DNA of 64,000 bases. It comes from Meconema thalassinum. Taxonomy: Eukaryota; Arthropoda; Insecta; Orthoptera; Tettigoniidae. This document shows positions 1 to 11,260 of this stretch, one piece after another (the stretch's first letter is position 1; each line of letters begins with the position of its first letter). The position numbers were made by a program, and so were the translations under genes. The notes under the pieces are model-generated. The model ran no database searches. It worked only from the letters and a program-made list of their open reading frames with translations, and was not told where the DNA came from. Where the stretch lies: NCBI GenBank assembly GCA_946902985.2, contig OX336391.1, positions 74,377,947 through 74,441,946 on the forward strand. Direction: 5' to 3'.

Positions 1-10
1 AGGGGTAACA

Positions 11-757
11 TCAGCGGGGGCTAGTTATACTTGCTCCTGCACCATATAGTCTAACATATGCGCGTCGTACATGTTTTTTGAAATCTGCGTCCTGAGTTAG
101 TCGTTTCTGGAGTGTACGAAACCTTTTCTCGGATGTTTGTAAACTGTCTGATGAAAGTGTTTCCTGTTTCCATGGAAGTGACACAACTCTTCTTCCGTTG
201 TGGATGCGGTAATTGTCGTGGAAGTCTTGAAGGATAACAGTATCCACGTCGTCCAATTGTCTGATTTGAATCTCTCGAATTCCCATTGTTTCGATATCCC
301 AGAAACGTCGCATGGAGTCGTCAGAAAGTTCAACGTTGTTGACAGACACGTGGTTCGTTGTTACCTGATTAACTGTAATACCTGAACGTTTTCCTGTGAG
401 GATCCAACCAAAGATCGTAGGAAGTAGGACGAGAGATGGCGTAATGGCTCTTGGCCGCTGACGTTTTACTACTTTCCAGTAATAGTCTGCACCAATAAGT
501 ATTTCAATAGGTAAAACTTCTGCGTCGTTTGTTTTTGGATCAGCGAGCGGTAGATTGCTATAGTCAAGTGTGACTCTTGGGTGGGTTGAATATGTGTTGT
601 CACTTTCGAAGGCTGTGATACGGATGTTATTTTTAGTTGAGAAACCGACTATGTCGAATTGGGCAAGTCGACGGGGCCGGGTACCATTGCAGGTTGCTTC
701 GAAAGATGTTACTGCCAAGTCTCTAGTCCCAATTACTTCGAGCGCTAGAGTGTCCAA
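11..757 (-). pseudogene. BEL/Pao protease (DUF1758-like) and linker to reverse transcriptase
   Basis: This frame continues the aspartic protease domain (LDTLALEVIGTRDLAV, then PIEILIGADYYWKVV and PTIFGWILTGKR), the expected order in Pao polyproteins. The second half (RRFWDIETMGI, then NGRRVVSLPWK) matches the conserved linker just before the reverse transcriptase. The stop near position 11 may be another lesion or a frame change, because the reverse transcriptase proper would start beyond the edge. Confidence 0.8.
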
Positions 758-1464
758 TAATGCTGCGCAATGAAACTTGATTGGCTACCAGCGTCCAGAA
801 GACATCGTGTTATTTTGGACTTCCCTGTTGGTCCTTTGATCCAAACACGGGCTGTTTGCAAATATGATAAACTTGTTGTTCCTATTTCTATCTTTCCTAC
901 TGATGTGACTTGGGATTGGTTCTTGTTGCATATAGCGATGTGGTGATGTTGTTGGCATTTCGAACAGGATACTTTATCTTTCTTATAGCAGTTCTTAATT
1001 GTGTGACCTTTGTTTAGGCAAAGGAAGCATCTTTGAGAGTGTTTTAACATCTCTATCCTGGCCTGAAGTGCGACTACTCTTGTGCACTCTTGTGGCCAAT
1101 GACCTTTGTTTTCACCGAAGACACAGAATGGCGTGATCGCTGTCTTATCCCCTCTATTAATCCCTCGTGGCTTAGTACTGACTTGGAAAGAAGCTGCTGT
1201 TGGCGTGGAATGGGACGTAATAGCGATACTGGCATCTCCCCTGATTTTCTGAGTGTTAAGTGCTCCTTCCACCTCTTCTCGGAGGAATTCTATCAAAGAC
1301 ATCATATTGCCTTCGGAGATTTTGTTACGTTTTGCGTGGATCAGCCAACGTGTGCAAATGCCTGCTGGAAATGCTCGCAGAACTTTTGGGGCTATAACGC
1401 GTCCGTATATATTAATATCTTCCCCGAGTGCCTTGAGTGCTTGTACTCTTCGATGGCACTCCAA
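745..1464 (-). pseudogene. BEL/Pao gag C-terminus with zinc knuckles and protease start
   Basis: The frame encodes a helical region (LIEFLREEVEGAL), then cysteine-histidine clusters in the order CFLCLNKGHTIKNC and CSKCQQHHHIAIC, which are zinc-knuckle nucleic-acid-binding motifs. It ends in LLDAGSQSSFI, the active-site region of the retrotransposon aspartic protease (DAGS in place of the commoner DTGS). A 1-bp shift near 777 ends the frame just after that motif; the protease continues in the next ORF. Its upstream neighbour is the gag fragment ending near 1585, in another frame. Family assignment rests on the motif order. Confidence 0.85.
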
Positions 1465-1546
1465 GTGCGTTGTGTTTAAATCGTCAGCGCTCTATGAGAA
1501 GGCGGACTGTAAATTCTCCAGGTAGTTAAGGTGGGCCTGGATTATT

Positions 1547-2152
1547 TTATCCTTGTCGCCGTAGCGGTCTGTAAGTAATGCTTCTGGCGTACGTATCTGC
1601 GGTAATTGCTATGCCGTCAATAAGTTGCTTTGGTTCCCCTTGTAAAAACCCTCGTAAGAGTACATGCTTGCTAATGTCTGGAATGGTGGTATTATTATCA
1701 ACTGATGCTTGAAATTGTTTCCAGAATCGAGACCAGGATTCTATGTCTCCTGAGAATGGTTCTATACGTATTGTCGGTAGTTTGACGTCTGGGATACGTG
1801 TGGGCTGAATATGTTGGTTTGGGATAACAGTGACCGTAGGTATATTGGCTTCTTCTTGTTTCATTGCGAGTATTTTTTGTGCCTTGTGGATGGCACGTGT
1901 TGCACTGTCAGTGTATTCTTCACAAGACCGGACATCTATGGCGTATTCTGTGTCATCTAGGAGGCTATGTGCCAGATCGTCAGTAGAGAGCAATGATTCT
2001 AAAATTGTCTGGAGTCTTTTTAGGATGTGTTCGATTTCATCATGATCTGCTGCACTATCATTTTGTTGTATAATATTAACAAAGCGTGTGACATTGGAGC
2101 GTTGAGTCGTGCGTTTTCTTTTTAGAACATTAAGTTGTTCCCTTTCAGTCAT
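1547..2152 (-). pseudogene. BEL/Pao gag N-terminal part (DUF1759-like)
   Basis: A 201-residue reading frame starts at the ATG at 2152. Its second half contains IEPFSGDIESWSRFWKQF, followed by a segment ending LLRGFLQGEPKQLIDGI, the conserved core of the gag-like DUF1759 domain of Pao retrotransposons. Gag packages the element RNA into cytoplasmic particles. The true frame leaves this ORF near 1585 by a 1-bp shift and continues in the neighbouring frame (RYGDKDKIIQAHLNYLENL) toward the next ORF, so the gene is broken. The residues past the shift in this frame are noise. Confidence 0.8.
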
Positions 2153-2543
2153 TCTGAAGGGATGAGTGAACTATCTTATTGGGGAACGGTATTAATGTCT
2201 TTGCAATGCAAAGTTCAGCAGAGAGTTACGTGAATGGTCTGTAGATGGCACCACTTGTGAGACAATCGTTTATGGGTTTAGTTATGCAGCAGAATAAATA
2301 ACCTACACAAATCAATAGTAATGTATATTCGATTATACGATGCTACTGAATTAGTTAGTCATATCACAGAATGAAAAACTGTAGTATTTATCGTGAGTCG
2401 TGATCTATCCTAAAGCCGTTTGGTTATGTGTGAACTAGTGACATTGTCCAGTACGTCGTGAAACACTACTTACGTAATTTTTCTTCTGAAATGTTTTCTT
2501 GGTAAATTGTAATTGTATTTAGCGTACCTGGAACAATTCGGTT

Positions 2544-2557
2544 GGATTTCGGCACCA
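2544..2557 (-). promoter_or_regulatory. primer-binding site
   Basis: The minus strand reads TGGTGCCGAAATCC immediately inside the LTR, a typical tRNA-complementary primer-binding site for minus-strand DNA synthesis. The match to a particular tRNA was not computed. Confidence 0.6.
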
Positions 2558-2560
2558 ATA

Positions 2561-3381
2561 TGTTGGGGAATTTACGTATGTGAGGCCTATGTATATATAT
2601 GTATTAAAACTCTCCGTCTTAAACCACTTCTTTATTCTCACAACAACAATACTACAAAGAATATATATATATAAGGAACCACACTAGACTTATTTAGTCT
2701 AGTGAGTCTCAATCTCTCCGCTAGTAAGCACTTCTGACATCCTTCACACTACTATCGTGACTCCTTTTTCAGTATACATTATCCAATGAACTCCATTTCG
2801 TAGGAGAGCACACGACCTATGCGAATTCCTCATTCTGACGGTGGCGAAAGTAGAGCGGTTAGGGAACTTCGAGGCAAGGGGCTACTGTGTGAATTCCTCA
2901 GTTAACCCCATTCGCTCTATGATCTTGGGATTTTACTCCTAATTTTCTCGGTATTGCGGAGGATTCTCCCTGTGCAAAGAATGACAGAGCTGCAGACAAT
3001 GACCCTGAGGTTGTAACCTGCTTTGTCGGAATTGGAAAGAAATACCATTTCTCGGATCACTCGTCTCGCTGTTCTAGCTCGGGATTTTTGCTCTTCCGGC
3101 CGTGTTTTCGCTGTGCAAGTAGCGAAAGCTCTGTCTCGACTGCTGCGATTGTCGCCTACTCCCCGAACTAAAAAAAAACAGACTTGAAAGGTAGGGTCTC
3201 CTCGTGGTTTGACCAAACACCAGCGTCAATCTCAAAGCTACGATCTCTTTATATCCAATTGTGATCTCATCGCAAACTCAGTCCGCAGAAGAGTGAGGGA
3301 TATTTATTTTCTTACTGTGTGCCTGGAGTGTCCGAGGACATGTTTGGTTCATCAGAGATTGTAGCTGCTTCAAAGCGGACA
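2561..3381 (-). repeat. 5' LTR of the BEL/Pao element (outer edge uncertain)
   Basis: On the minus strand this segment ends in CCCCAACA at 2561, directly followed by the primer-binding site. A TATA-like TATAAAG on the minus strand (about 3248-3254) is a plausible LTR promoter. The upstream (right) edge cannot be fixed because the partner LTR is outside the window; 3381 is my best candidate. Confidence 0.5.
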
Positions 3382-5224
3382 TTCATGGGGTAAGCTACAA
3401 GTACCGTCGCATTGTCGTATTGTGTGAAACCCGGAGGAAGTTCGTTATTATAATGAGCAATATTAATGTCACTCAATGTCCTTGAGCGTGCTTTTTATGT
3501 GATCACAAATTGTGTTGAAGTTGTTAAATAGGTGGGTACGACAGCACGATACTGCTCGTAGCTTATAGGTTAAGCCTGAAATTTCGCTAATATAACAATA
3601 TTTAAGGAGCCTACTTCAATCTTTGTATGCATTATTAACCTAACTAATACATTTTAAGGGCCAATGATTATTTTTTTTCCTAATTGCATTACGCTTGCGG
3701 ATTTAATCGAACAGCAATCTTTCAAGAGGATAATGGTAGTCGTAGGATAAACGCTTAGAATCCCAGCTTCATAATAATATATGCATTTAATTAGGGAAAA
3801 AAGAATACAAAAAATTAAAAACATACTAAATATCATCTAAGAATCAATGTGTCCATCTTTAAATAAGAAGTATTCATACATAACGCCCATCTACAATGAA
3901 CATAGCGTGAAATCACTTTTTTCATTTTATTTTGTCTTTTAGTACTTTATGTAGTTGGCAAATAACATCTGACTTACAATTTTGATTTTTTGGAAAATAA
4001 CTAGCAAAAGTACCCGCTCTTCGAACGGTCTTCGGTATAAATAACTAGACGTTATCAATTGAGCTCCTGTTGCAATGGTTAGGTGCTTGTCATTCCTTCA
4101 TAAGTTTATCTGAACGAAGTTAGTTTTCTGGGTATATCGCAGACACTGTTAATTTGAGTGCCATAAAATGTGGTTTTCGGGGACCCTTTATAGACTCCCT
4201 AGTTTTGTGTCACACATTGAGAAGCGCAACATACGCTTTGGTCGTCCTTCAAGGATAATTTTTATTTTTCGCCTATTTTAGCATGTATTTTGAAAAGTTG
4301 TTCCTTATACCCACCCTTCAATGAGAAGTACGTTGAAGAGTTATCTAAATGATTGGTGTATTGAAACATGGTTACAATACCTATTTTTACGATGCTCCAA
4401 GCACCCGAACACGAATTTTAGGCGTACATAAACATAAAGATATATCAGCCACACAGTATCAAACAAAATCGTCTTTACGATGAACCCGATTGTCGACAAA
4501 AATATGATTAGTTAAAATGTGCTCTCAAACTAAATTCACCTAACGTGTACTTCCTGACGTGAAAGTAATATTGAAAACCTCGTAGACGAAACGCAATATA
4601 AGTCAAATTAAAACTGACCCTCACCGTTGCGGAAAGTCCACTGATCTCTATACATGGATCGCTGATGGCAGCACTCCGCTGCACGAGAAAGTACACCAGG
4701 TTGAGCGCGCGATCCACCATGTTGGCGTACCCATTCTCGAGCACTCCTTATGGGGAAGCAATGATAATCTAGTCAATTTTAAATCGTAACTAATGGTGCT
4801 TTGGAATTAATAAAAATATAGAGATATGCTCACTCATAGCATAAGGGCATTGAGATCACTGACACGTCATTCCGAGGTCAGTAAATCTCCCGAATATCAA
4901 TAAAAATGAATGTATAATAACGGCTGAAAAATATCAACTTAGGTGCTGAGTACACGCAATTAGCGACCAGTAACAGAGTAACGAGTGAAAAACAATTTCT
5001 GGAAACATTCTTGTAAATTGTAAACACGGTATACAAGTATATATGCCACGAAATTATACATTTTTAAAATGATGTACCTATAAACGTATACATGCCTAGA
5101 TTCGACATGAATTAAATGTCTTTTATGGTAGTGTGTTCAATAAATCCAATAGCTGTGTGTTGGAACTTAACGTGAATCAGGGGCTCCACTTCTCCAAATA
5201 AACCAGTCAACAATTGTAAAGATA
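3382..5224. other. no gene recognised; AT-rich with old repeats
   Basis: No ORF here looks like a protein. About 4030-4340 is a diverged copy of an interspersed repeat seen again at 8395-8800: both share AAAATGTGGTTTTCGGGG and the downstream spacing. 4638-4659 is one arm of an exact 22 bp inverted repeat whose other arm lies at 7463-7484. Confidence 0.5.
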
Positions 5225-6830
5225 ATACAAAAATTACGTTACAATATATCGAAGGGTCCTGATAATATTGTTAGTGAAGTACTTAAACTAGGAGGTAGGG
5301 CCATGGCACGATACTTAGAGGTGATGTTTAATGTGTCCATAAACGATGTGCAAATCCCAGATGACTGGAAAAGAGCTACGGTAGTCCCAATATTTAAGGG
5401 AGGGAGCAGACTTGAATTGGGCAACTACAGGCCGGTTAGTTTTACGTCCATCGTTTGTAAACAGATGGTGCATCTCATTTGCGACTACTTGAGGGAACAG
5501 TGGGAAACATTATCATGGTTTAATGATAGGCAACATGGATTTCGGAAAGGTTACCCATGCGAGAGTCAGATGCTATCACTTTTTCAAGATATTAGCGAAT
5601 CGTTAGACGAGGGAGTTTCAGTCGACGCCGTAGTTATAGATTTTGCGAAGGCATTTGATGTCATGCCGCATGACTTGCTACTTCAAAAATTAGCTTCGAC
5701 GAAGATTGATAGAAGAGTAATTTTATGGATCCTAGAATTTTTGACGGGTCGTTCCCAGAAAGTGAAAGTCGAAGACCGATTCTCGGATGAAATTACCGTA
5801 ACGTCAGGTATCCCTCAGGGCAGCGTAATCGGAACTTTGTTATTTTTGGCGTTTATAAATGACTTACCAAATGGGATTCGCAGTGACTGTCGATTGTTTG
5901 CGGATGATTGTGTAATATATCGAAAGATACATGACTCACAAGACAATGCAGTGCTTCAAGATGACCTGAACCTAGTCTATAAATGGGCGATTGAAAATAA
6001 AATGAAAATAAACACAAGAAAATGTAGTCTAATAAAAATAAGGAAAGTGCGAAGGCAAGATTTTCAATATAACATTGGCTCGGATATACTTGTAGAAGAA
6101 GATTCTTGCAAATATTTGGGCGTTCACGTAAGAAATGATATGAAATGGAGTAGTCATATAGGATGTGTAGTTTCTAAAGCTTACAAATCCCTGCACTTTG
6201 CAATGAGGGTATTAAAAGGAAGTAGTACCTCTGCTAAAGAATTAGGATATTTGTCACTTGCAAGACCTATTCTGGAAAACGCCTCGGCGGTTTGGGATCC
6301 ATATCAAGTAGGGCTCATAAATGAGTTGGAAATGGTACAAAGAAAGGCCGCTAGATTTGTGCTCAGTGACTTTAATCCCAGGAGCAGTGTGAGCCGCATG
6401 TTAAAGAAACTTGGGTGGGAATCACTTGAGGCTAGGAGGATGAAATCTAGACTCTGCGCTATGTACAACACACATACAAATCAACCAGCATGGGGTGAGC
6501 TTAGCAAACGTATGGAAAAGCCTACTTACATGGGTAGGGGCGATCATCCTTTCAAAGTTAAGGGCCAACCACAGCGAACAAATTATGGTAAATATACTTT
6601 CGTAAACCATGCCATTGATAATTGGAACTCTCTTCCTGCCGCAGTCTTAGAGCCTTTTCCCAAACATATAGGTGTGTTTAAGAAAAGACTGACTATCTGT
6701 GTAAATACTCCAGTTTAATTGTTAGTGAATTGTTTCGTACAATTATTTATTTGTTATGTATATCTAATTTGCCACCGGGGGACACACCCCCAATTGCAAA
6801 TAAACGAATGAATGAATGAATATCGTAATC
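5225..6830 (+). mobile_element. 5'-truncated CR1/Jockey-like LINE
   Basis: The element starts inside the reverse transcriptase domain and runs through the stop codon and a short 3' UTR. The 3' end carries a small hairpin (about 6776-6791, CCGGGGG against CCCCC) followed by a tail of repeated GAAT units at about 6804-6820. Short tandem-repeat tails rather than poly(A) are typical of CR1-type elements. The endonuclease and ORF1 are missing, as expected from 5' truncation on insertion. Confidence 0.85.
5303..6718 (+). CDS. LINE reverse transcriptase (CR1/Jockey-like), 5' partial
   Basis: An uninterrupted 471-residue frame from the first ATG; the frame is open upstream to about 5225 (KGPDNIVSEVLKLGG), which is the start of the conserved RT core, so the ATG is internal and not the real start. 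Visible RT motifs are IPDDWKRATVVPIFKGG, NYRPVS, HGFRKG, VIDFAKAFD, GIPQGSVIG, the catalytic LFADD (cDNA synthesis) and KYLGV. The C-terminal QRKAARFVL and GWESLEARR motifs are typical of CR1-related elements. No stop or frameshift is visible, so this is a relatively young insertion. It would act in target-primed reverse transcription at nicked chromosomal DNA, but lacks its own endonuclease domain. Confidence 0.9.
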   Translation: MARYLEVMFNVSINDVQIPDDWKRATVVPIFKGGSRLELGNYRPVSFTSIVCKQMVHLICDYLREQWETLSWFNDRQHGFRKGYPCESQMLSLFQDISESLDEGVSVDAVVIDFAKAFDVMPHDLLLQKLASTKIDRRVILWILEFLTGRSQKVKVEDRFSDEITVTSGIPQGSVIGTLLFLAFINDLPNGIRSDCRLFADDCVIYRKIHDSQDNAVLQDDLNLVYKWAIENKMKINTRKCSLIKIRKVRRQDFQYNIGSDILVEEDSCKYLGVHVRNDMKWSSHIGCVVSKAYKSLHFAMRVLKGSSTSAKELGYLSLARPILENASAVWDPYQVGLINELEMVQRKAARFVLSDFNPRSSVSRMLKKLGWESLEARRMKSRLCAMYNTHTNQPAWGELSKRMEKPTYMGRGDHPFKVKGQPQRTNYGKYTFVNHAIDNWNSLPAAVLEPFPKHIGVFKKRLTICVNTPV

Positions 6831-7462
6831 GGTGCTTGGTAATGAATTCCTGTTTCCATGAAATAACCAATACTTCCCCCAATTAATCCCAGCACTCTAC
6901 ATCAAATACTACGGCTTTTAATCACGCTAGCAGCACAAAACTTAATAATAATAGGAAGTAGATCAAAGCCAAAAATGCACTTTAAGCCAAACCAGTTTCA
7001 CGCCTCAGCTCCACATAAAACTTAACACAACTAAAAACCTACTCAAAATATACTCTCCCAACCGTTTTACAACTATTAAGCGAACTATTCGCACCCAGAA
7101 CCGAAAAACCCCGAAATGGGATCAAATTTAAACACGCAATAGCCTACTCCGATCACGTCTGCTTCAGCACCACCACATATGTATACTTAACTTCACAATA
7201 ACTTCAAAATTACGGCTAAGTGACCTATCTGCCGGTTTGCCTGGGATGATGGGTCACCAAACCGGTACTTAAAACTAAGATCAGCCCATTTTACAACTAC
7301 AAGAAACACAATATATTTACTGCCAGTATAAATACATGTATAACATCAAACTACCAGTAACCAATCACAGAGCCGGATTCGCAATATTGCACCACGCGCT
7401 CGCTGCCATCTTGATATACCTGTCATCGTCTATTCGGCTTACTGCTGCCTTAGCTACCAGCC
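6831..7462. other. no gene recognised
   Basis: AT-rich sequence without plausible coding. An imperfect palindrome at about 7232-7264 pairs GCCGGTTTG with CAAACCGG. Confidence 0.4.
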
Positions 7463-8200
7463 ATCCATGTATAGAGATCAGTGGGAAAGTCCAAACATTC
7501 ACAGAAATTTAATAAACTGAGTGGCATTGCTTCTTACAGATATAGATGGAAAGTTGGATGTCACCTCTTGTGATACTGTTGTCATAGTTACCGGCTTGCA
7601 ATACTTCATTGGTTTCTTATTGTTCTTCTTCCCTCGGATGGGCCATCTAAGGACCACGACGTTCAACTTTTCAGCTTGGCGAGGGACTTGATGTTTGCCC
7701 AATATTCGCGCATTCTAAGGCTATGTTTCTTCTTTCTCTCTTTTGTCTAGATGATGCCGGTTTTCTTCCAGGGTGGTCTGTCCTGAAAACTCTTCTGTTT
7801 AAGTATATTTCTGAGGTGTGATCGGCTTCTAATATCGCTTTTCATTATCTTCAGTTATGGATATCCTTGTTAACTACTGATAGCGACGGTGTCACGCTCT
7901 GTCTATTGGCCCAGTTGTTGAGACGCCGGTTGGTTAGTCTTGTTGGGTTCATCCATGAGACATGTCCGTAGAAAGCCAGACGTCTCTTCCTGGCCTCATC
8001 TGTGATTTTCTCAGTATATCTATATAGCTCCTGACTTAGTCTTCTTCTGCTCTCGTCTTCTATCTATTAGTTTATAAAATGAAATTAGTTTTTTGAGAAT
8101 ATGTCAGAAACGTGGTTGTAGAGCCTTAAGACGTAGTAGCTTCCGAGCCACCGAGGGGCTGAAAATGAGCTTTGTCTTGTCCTTGTACGCCATAACATAA
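7463..8200 (+). repeat. old interspersed repeat copy, split by a LINE fragment
   Basis: The two outer parts (about 7480-7610 and 8062-8200) align in order with the repeat at 8395-8800: CTTACAGATATAGATGG against CTTACAGAAATAGACGG, then a TCTATTAGTTTATAAAATGAAATTAG-like stretch. Between them sits foreign minus-strand LINE sequence. Confidence 0.5.
7610..8062 (-). pseudogene. degenerate LINE 3' end (reverse transcriptase C-terminus)
   Basis: Minus-strand translation gives EARKRRLAFYGHVSWMNPTRL, which matches the C-terminal RKRRL-FYGH motif seen in the LINE at 33737-34287 and in many RTE/R1-like elements. Several stops follow. Only the extreme 3' end survives, so this is a 5'-truncated dead copy inserted into an older repeat. 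Confidence 0.65.
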
Positions 8201-8394
8201 TAATAATCATAATAATAATTCAATAATATAGGGATAGGGATATAATAGATCTTCAGTAGCACACACGCACGTGTAAATCGCGTGAAAAATTTCTAGAGTA
8301 CCCCTTGACACCCTTAAGCGCATTATATACGTATTGATGAATTTTACAGCTTTAGTTGGTTCCGTGATAACCTGATAGCCGTTTGCAAACTTGC

Positions 8395-8800
8395 ATAGTA
8401 ATGTAATAAATGAAATTGCATTGCGTCTTACAGAAATAGACGGACTCCTGAGATTGTGTTGCCATGGTTACCTGCTTGCATTCTTTCATTAGTCTATTAA
8501 ACGAAATTAGGTTTCTGGGAATATCTCAAAAACTGCTGGTTTTAGGACCTTAAAATGTGGTTTTCGGGGCCCACAGGGCCTCCGAGTTTTATTTCTCGCA
8601 TTGGGACGCTGGAAATGAGCTCTGTCTCGTCTTTCTACGCCCATTTCAGCATGCATTTCAAGGGAGTAGGCCCCCCTTTTATGAGAGGTACGGAGAAGAG
8701 TTACATCAATGATTACTTTCGTGCCTCTGATGGACATCCGTACCAAATTTTACGTTAATCCCCTCAACCGTTCTCAAGTGATGCGCGTGCAAAGTTGTAC
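8395..8800 (+). repeat. interspersed repeat, best-preserved copy
   Basis: Related to the copies at 4030-4340 and 7480-8200. It ends with GTGCAAAGTTGTACACAGAC followed by a CAGACAGACA tail, a layout typical of a non-autonomous element 3' end. No coding sequence is seen. Confidence 0.5.
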
Positions 8801-8967
8801 ACAGACAGACAGACAAAAATTTTGTTTTTGCACGCAACCGTCATTCACCAGTCTGAAACGCGTTAATAACTCAAATTTCCGTGGAAATTCAGAAAAACAG
8901 ACAAACTTTCATTTTTATATAGAGAGAGATATTCACATTATTATTGTTATTTTTATTACACTACTAA

Positions 8968-9160
8968 GAAGGGGCCGTGCTTGTGCTGTAGTTACGCAAC
9001 TTGCTACTCTCCAAGGCAGACGAAGTTTAATTCCCAGCCAGAGCGTAAACAATTTTCGGACTGAAATATCATGTACTATGGTTGAGAATCTACGTAGGAA
9101 AGGAGGCCCCGTGCCTCATTTTCGCGTAAATAAAGGTCATGAAAACTACTAGGTTCTTTC
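8968..9160 (+). repeat. possible tRNA-derived SINE
   Basis: GTAGTTACGCAACTTGCTA (A-box-like) is followed about 30 bp later by AGTTTAATTCCC (B-box-like, GGTTCAATTCCC). The spacing fits an internal RNA polymerase III promoter. The match is loose, and no flanking duplication was identified. Confidence 0.35.
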
Positions 9161-9307
9161 TTTTGGCAAATTACCTCACTCCTCATCTTGGCTAGGACGC
9201 CTCAATATAGAGCTGCCTTGGGTTTTTGTGCGTATCTATCCACATAACCTAACGGCGTACCTTTTGAGGATCCAACCAGCCTTCGGGCTGACTACCTAAC
9301 AGACAGA

Positions 9308-10778
9308 CAGGCTTATGAGATCACCTTCTGTCCGTGTGTCTGTGTGTGCGTGTGTGTGTGAATCGTGTGCATGTCCCCCGCTAATAACTTCTTAACAGCT
9401 GGATTGATTTCAATGAAATTCGGTAAGATCATAGCACCGTTCTGGTTGACCCCGACCCTGCCCTTCAAATTTTATTGTGTCTGACCAATCAAACATGGCG
9501 GCTGTGTGAAATATTTCACCAGCATTCAGTATCTCCGAAACAATTGCAGACATCAGCCAGAAATTTTGTACGGTGATAAAGGGCATTACTAGAGGTTTAT
9601 CTAGGAGACTTTCAAAAGCCAACATGGCTGCCAAGCGAAGTTGTGAATTTTAATTATACTTTTCTCGCGATTTAACCATCCAAACGTAATGAAACTTGGT
9701 AGAGCAAATGTTTATACACATTGTAATGCACTGGCGTCTGATTTAGTTCAATTGTTTACATAACCTCAAAATGGCGGCTGTGCGAACTATTTCACTGGCA
9801 TTCTATATCTCCGAAACTATTACAGATATCACCGTGAAATTCTGCACGATGATAAAGGGCACTGCTACAAAAATATCTGTGTAACTTTCAAAGATCTGCA
9901 AAGTTCAAAACGAACATGGCGGCCAACCGAAGTAGAAACATTTTAATAGACTTTTCTCATGATTTAACCATCTGAGCGCAGTGAAATGTGGTACAGTAAA
10001 TGACTATACATATTGTAATGCACTTGCATCTAATTTAGTTCAATTGTTTACTTAACCTCAAGATGGAGGCTGTGCGAAATTTTAAAATTAAGTTTTTTTT
10101 TATTTCTTGTGGCGTAATCATGCGATCGAAGTGAAAGTTTGAATAATGAACCTACGCAATTTTTTTTTGTAATGGTACATAACTCTATGGCCTATACATA
10201 TAACAATCCAAAATGGCGAGCATCCGAAATATTTTGACGGTTCTCAATATATACGAATCTTTTACAGCAATTAAACTGAATTTTTTGATGTTCATAGAGG
10301 CTCTGAACATAAGTTCACCTATAGGACGTTCAGTGAACTAGTAAGCACAATTCCAACATGGCGGCGACGCAAAGAATACATATTTAAATGGACGTTTCTC
10401 GCGACTTAACCATCCGAGTGCAGTGAAACTTTGCACGTTAAATACTTATACAAATGTTAATCCATTGGCATCTAACTTATTTCAATTGTTTTCATAACCT
10501 CAAGATGGCAGCTGTGCGAAATTTTAAAATCTCGTTTTTACTTCTTGTGTTCTAATCATCCGATTGAAGTTTGAATACCACACGTACACAAAAATCTTCA
10601 TGTAATAGTACATAAATAAAAATCCAACCTGCGATCCACCTGTAATATTTAGACGGTTCTCAATATCTACGAATCTATCACAACCTTCAAGCTGAAATTT
10701 TGTATGTTGACAGAGGCAATTAACACGAGTAGGATATACGAAAATAGGCTGCATAGTTCTTCACGGAACTACTTGTTT
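9308..10778 (+). mobile_element. Helentron-like non-autonomous element, copy 1
   Basis: It shares its whole layout with the copies at 18893-20379 and 25193-26708. It starts at GGCTTATGAGATCACC, has a short GT-rich microsatellite, then several related modules of the form CAACATGGCGGC plus GAAATATTT, and ends in AAAATAGGCT followed by a small hairpin (AGTTCTTCACGGAACT) and ACTTGTTTT. The left terminal AGCCTATTTTC arm seen in the other copies is missing here, so this copy is 5' truncated or joined to another repeat at about 9308. There is no coding capacity; ORFs within it are chance. Confidence 0.7.
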
Positions 10779-11207
10779 TACCTTGGTAGTAACTTCGAGT
10801 ATGGAGAAATCTGATTACCCTTTTTGTTTTGGGTTGCAGAAGAAATATTTGGGGCTGAGGACACAGTGGGGAAGTTTGAACAATGGATGTTTCTTACAAA
10901 ACTCATTCACATTCTTATCACTGTGTCCTGTGTATTCCTTCCAGGCATATTTACACAAGACAGAAAGAGCTCCCATCAACAGACAGACATACGTTTCTTA
11001 AATACATCCAGACAAAAGATCGCTGAACGAAAATGGATAATTTGTGGGCTGCTAAATAGAAAGTTAATATCAATACAATCTACTTCAATGAGACACAAAC
11101 AATGAGAGACACTTCTGAAGTTGCAATCAAATCTTATTCAAATCCAAAACTTACAGTTATGCACATTTAAAGTGATAAATTGTGTATTTTGTATGTTGAA
11201 CACTTAC
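10779..11207. other. no gene recognised
   Basis: A few short ORFs are present with no recognisable motif. In the host-gene model this stretch lies downstream of, or within an intron after, the exon at 11208-11260. Confidence 0.4.
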
Positions 11208-11260
11208 TCATTTAAATGACGGCCAACACTTTCTTGTTCCTGGGATTCTTCTTCCACATC
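11204..11260 (-). CDS. host gene, candidate exon 4 (terminal or internal)
   Basis: On the minus strand a good acceptor (TTATCCCTAG) at 11261-11262 is followed in phase 0 by DVEEESQEQESVGRHLNE, an acidic peptide like the preceding exons. The 3' end is ambiguous. The frame meets TAA at 11204-11206, which would end the protein. The same bases form a strong donor (GA|GTAAGTG, exon end 11208), which would make an internal exon ending in phase 2. Composition, splice signals and order support membership in the gene of 12961-16975. The link is inferred, without transcript evidence. Confidence 0.55.
   Translation of the reverse strand, partial: DVEEESQEQESVGRHLNE

Larger units (their letters stand above)
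1..3381 (-). mobile_element. BEL/Pao-type LTR retrotransposon, 5' part
   Basis: A minus-strand LTR retrotransposon enters from the left edge. Reading on the minus strand it shows an LTR, a primer-binding site, gag, zinc knuckles and an aspartic protease region; the reverse transcriptase, integrase and second LTR lie outside the window. Gag and the protease region resemble the BEL/Pao class (established family pattern). At least two 1-bp frameshifts (near 1585 and near 777) separate the reading frames, so this copy is not functional. The inner LTR edge at 2561 is clear; the outer edge near 3381 is only a guess from a TGTCCG start on the minus strand. Confidence 0.8.

Noticed and set aside
10783..11105. 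Two overlapping plus-strand ORFs after an acceptor-like TTGCAG
   Set aside because: No matching donor or conserved motif; overlapping frames suggest chance.
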